A stretch of 64,000 nt of DNA, taken from NCBI RefSeq assembly GCF_016586355.1, contig NZ_BLYI01000024.1, forward strand, positions 83,233 to 147,232, read 5' to 3'. Under the pieces are notes generated by a model. The model had not been told where the DNA came from, searched no databases, and saw nothing but the letters and a program-made list of their open reading frames with translations. Shown in pieces: positions 63,697-64,000 of this stretch; positions within the stretch are counted from its first letter, which is position 1; each line of letters begins with the position of its first letter. Position numbers and translations under genes: made by a program. This DNA is from Anaerostipes butyraticus. GTDB taxonomy: Bacteria > Bacillota > Clostridia > Lachnospirales > Lachnospiraceae.

Positions 63697-63724
63697 CTGG
63701 ATTGTAAGATCCGAAAAAAATAAG

Positions 63725-63753
63725 TTGACATGAATATCTGCTTATGATATAAT
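63725..63753 (+). promoter_or_regulatory. Promoter of the second tRNA pair
   Basis: Perfect TTGACA (63725-63730), 17-base spacer and perfect TATAAT (63748-63753). Confidence 0.88.
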
Positions 63754-63775
63754 ACAAAAGTTGTGACATGATTAA

Positions 63776-63846
63776 TGGGGTATCGCCAAGTGGTAAGGCC
63801 CAGGATTCTGACTCCTGTACCGCTGGTTCGAATCCAGCTACCCCAG
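63776..63846 (+). tRNA. tRNA-Gln (CTG anticodon), copy 2
   Basis: Same sequence as the copy at 63549-63619. Confidence 0.93.
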
Positions 63847-63850
63847 TTTC

Positions 63851-63923
63851 GGGTGTGTAGCTCAGGTGGTAGAGCACTTGACTTTTAATCAAGTTGTCCG
63901 GGGTTCGAATCCCCGCACGCTCA
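63851..63923 (+). tRNA. tRNA-Lys (TTT anticodon), copy 2
   Basis: Same sequence as the copy at 63624-63696; only the 4-base spacer to the tRNA-Gln differs between copies (gttt and tttc). Confidence 0.94.
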
Positions 63924-63926
63924 GGC

Positions 63927-63975
63927 AAAGGCTGTGGTACTGATGACAGACATCGGTATTGTGGCTTTTTTTTCT
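63927..63975 (+). terminator. Terminator of the tRNA cluster
   Basis: A long stem with several G-U pairs (63927-63945 with 63951-63969, loop ACAGA) followed by eight T. Confidence 0.8.
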
Positions 63976-64000
63976 TTAAAAAATAAATCCTGCAGGAATC

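Noticed and set aside
63456..63928. Two minus-strand reading frames with AGIRTPDNLIKSQ-type sequence
   Set aside because: They are antisense to the tRNA-Gln/tRNA-Lys genes; this translation is a well-known artefact in databases.

Overview
The window looks like part of the chromosome of an endospore-forming Clostridium-class Firmicute, most likely a Lachnospiraceae gut anaerobe. Support: a low-to-moderate G+C composition, strong AGGAGG-type ribosome binding sites, TTGACA/TATAAT promoters, a cotJABC spore-coat operon, a spoVA operon (AA-AE), a type III glutamine synthetase, a T-box in front of leuA, an Rpn-family nuclease with a GxEK-repeat tail, and DUF6514/DUF4364/HAAS-type proteins typical of that family. 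The species cannot be named from the sequence alone. Gene density is high and most of the window is ordinary chromosome; I see no prophage, CRISPR array or intact insertion sequence.

Layout. 1-3.3 kb: end of a sucrose operon (PTS EII, sucrose-6-P hydrolase, fructokinase). 3.4-7.5 kb: tcdA, then an OpuC-type osmolyte transporter with permease and binding protein fused, and a ferredoxin-nitroreductase. 7.5-10 kb: YeiH-type exporter divergent from a LysR regulator and a small hydrolase. 10.1-12.8 kb: deoC, M18 aminopeptidase, YoaK. 12.9-19.4 kb: RpiR regulator and a complete 2-aminoethylphosphonate uptake and degradation operon (ABC transporter, phnW, phnX). 19.5-24.7 kb: small HD hydrolase, tyrA-aroA, a HAD phosphatase and a secreted GH10-like protein. 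25-29.7 kb: Rpn nuclease, a PadR/HAAS/DUF4097/PspC envelope module and a Na+/proline-type symporter. 29.9-34.8 kb: cotJABC, trkA-trkH, LytTR regulator. 35-40.4 kb: an unusual seven-gene unit of PqqD-like protein, S24/S26-like peptidase, two tandem LeuD-LeuC pairs and a CDF transporter. 40.5-45.1 kb: a MerR-methyltransferase fusion behind a 19-bp-spacer promoter, then rfbDCAB for dTDP-rhamnose. 45.2-53.4 kb: HAD, amidase, YitT, two polysaccharide deacetylases around glnN, engB, DUF4364. 53.6-54.1 kb: a decayed IS110-family transposase. 54.2-57.2 kb: spoVA operon. 57.3-63.5 kb: class A PBP, DUF6514, yigZ, leuA with its T-box, a small hypothetical gene. 63.5-64 kb: a tRNA-Gln/tRNA-Lys pair present twice, each with its own promoter.

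How it works together. Carbon uptake (sucrose), phosphonate phosphorus/nitrogen/carbon scavenging, osmotic and ion balance (OpuC, TrkAH, CDF, symporter), amino-acid synthesis (tyrA, aroA, leuA, LeuCD, glnN), cell-wall building and trimming (rfb, PBP, deacetylases, amidase) and sporulation (cotJ, spoVA) are represented. The least ordinary parts are the PqqD/peptidase/double-LeuDC operon, the MerR-methyltransferase fusion, promoter-then-terminator leaders before glnN and the symporter gene, the phosphonate operon with a palindrome at its start site, and the IS110 fossil beside spoVA. No clearly new defence or mobile system was found. All functions are read from motifs and context; no database search was run.
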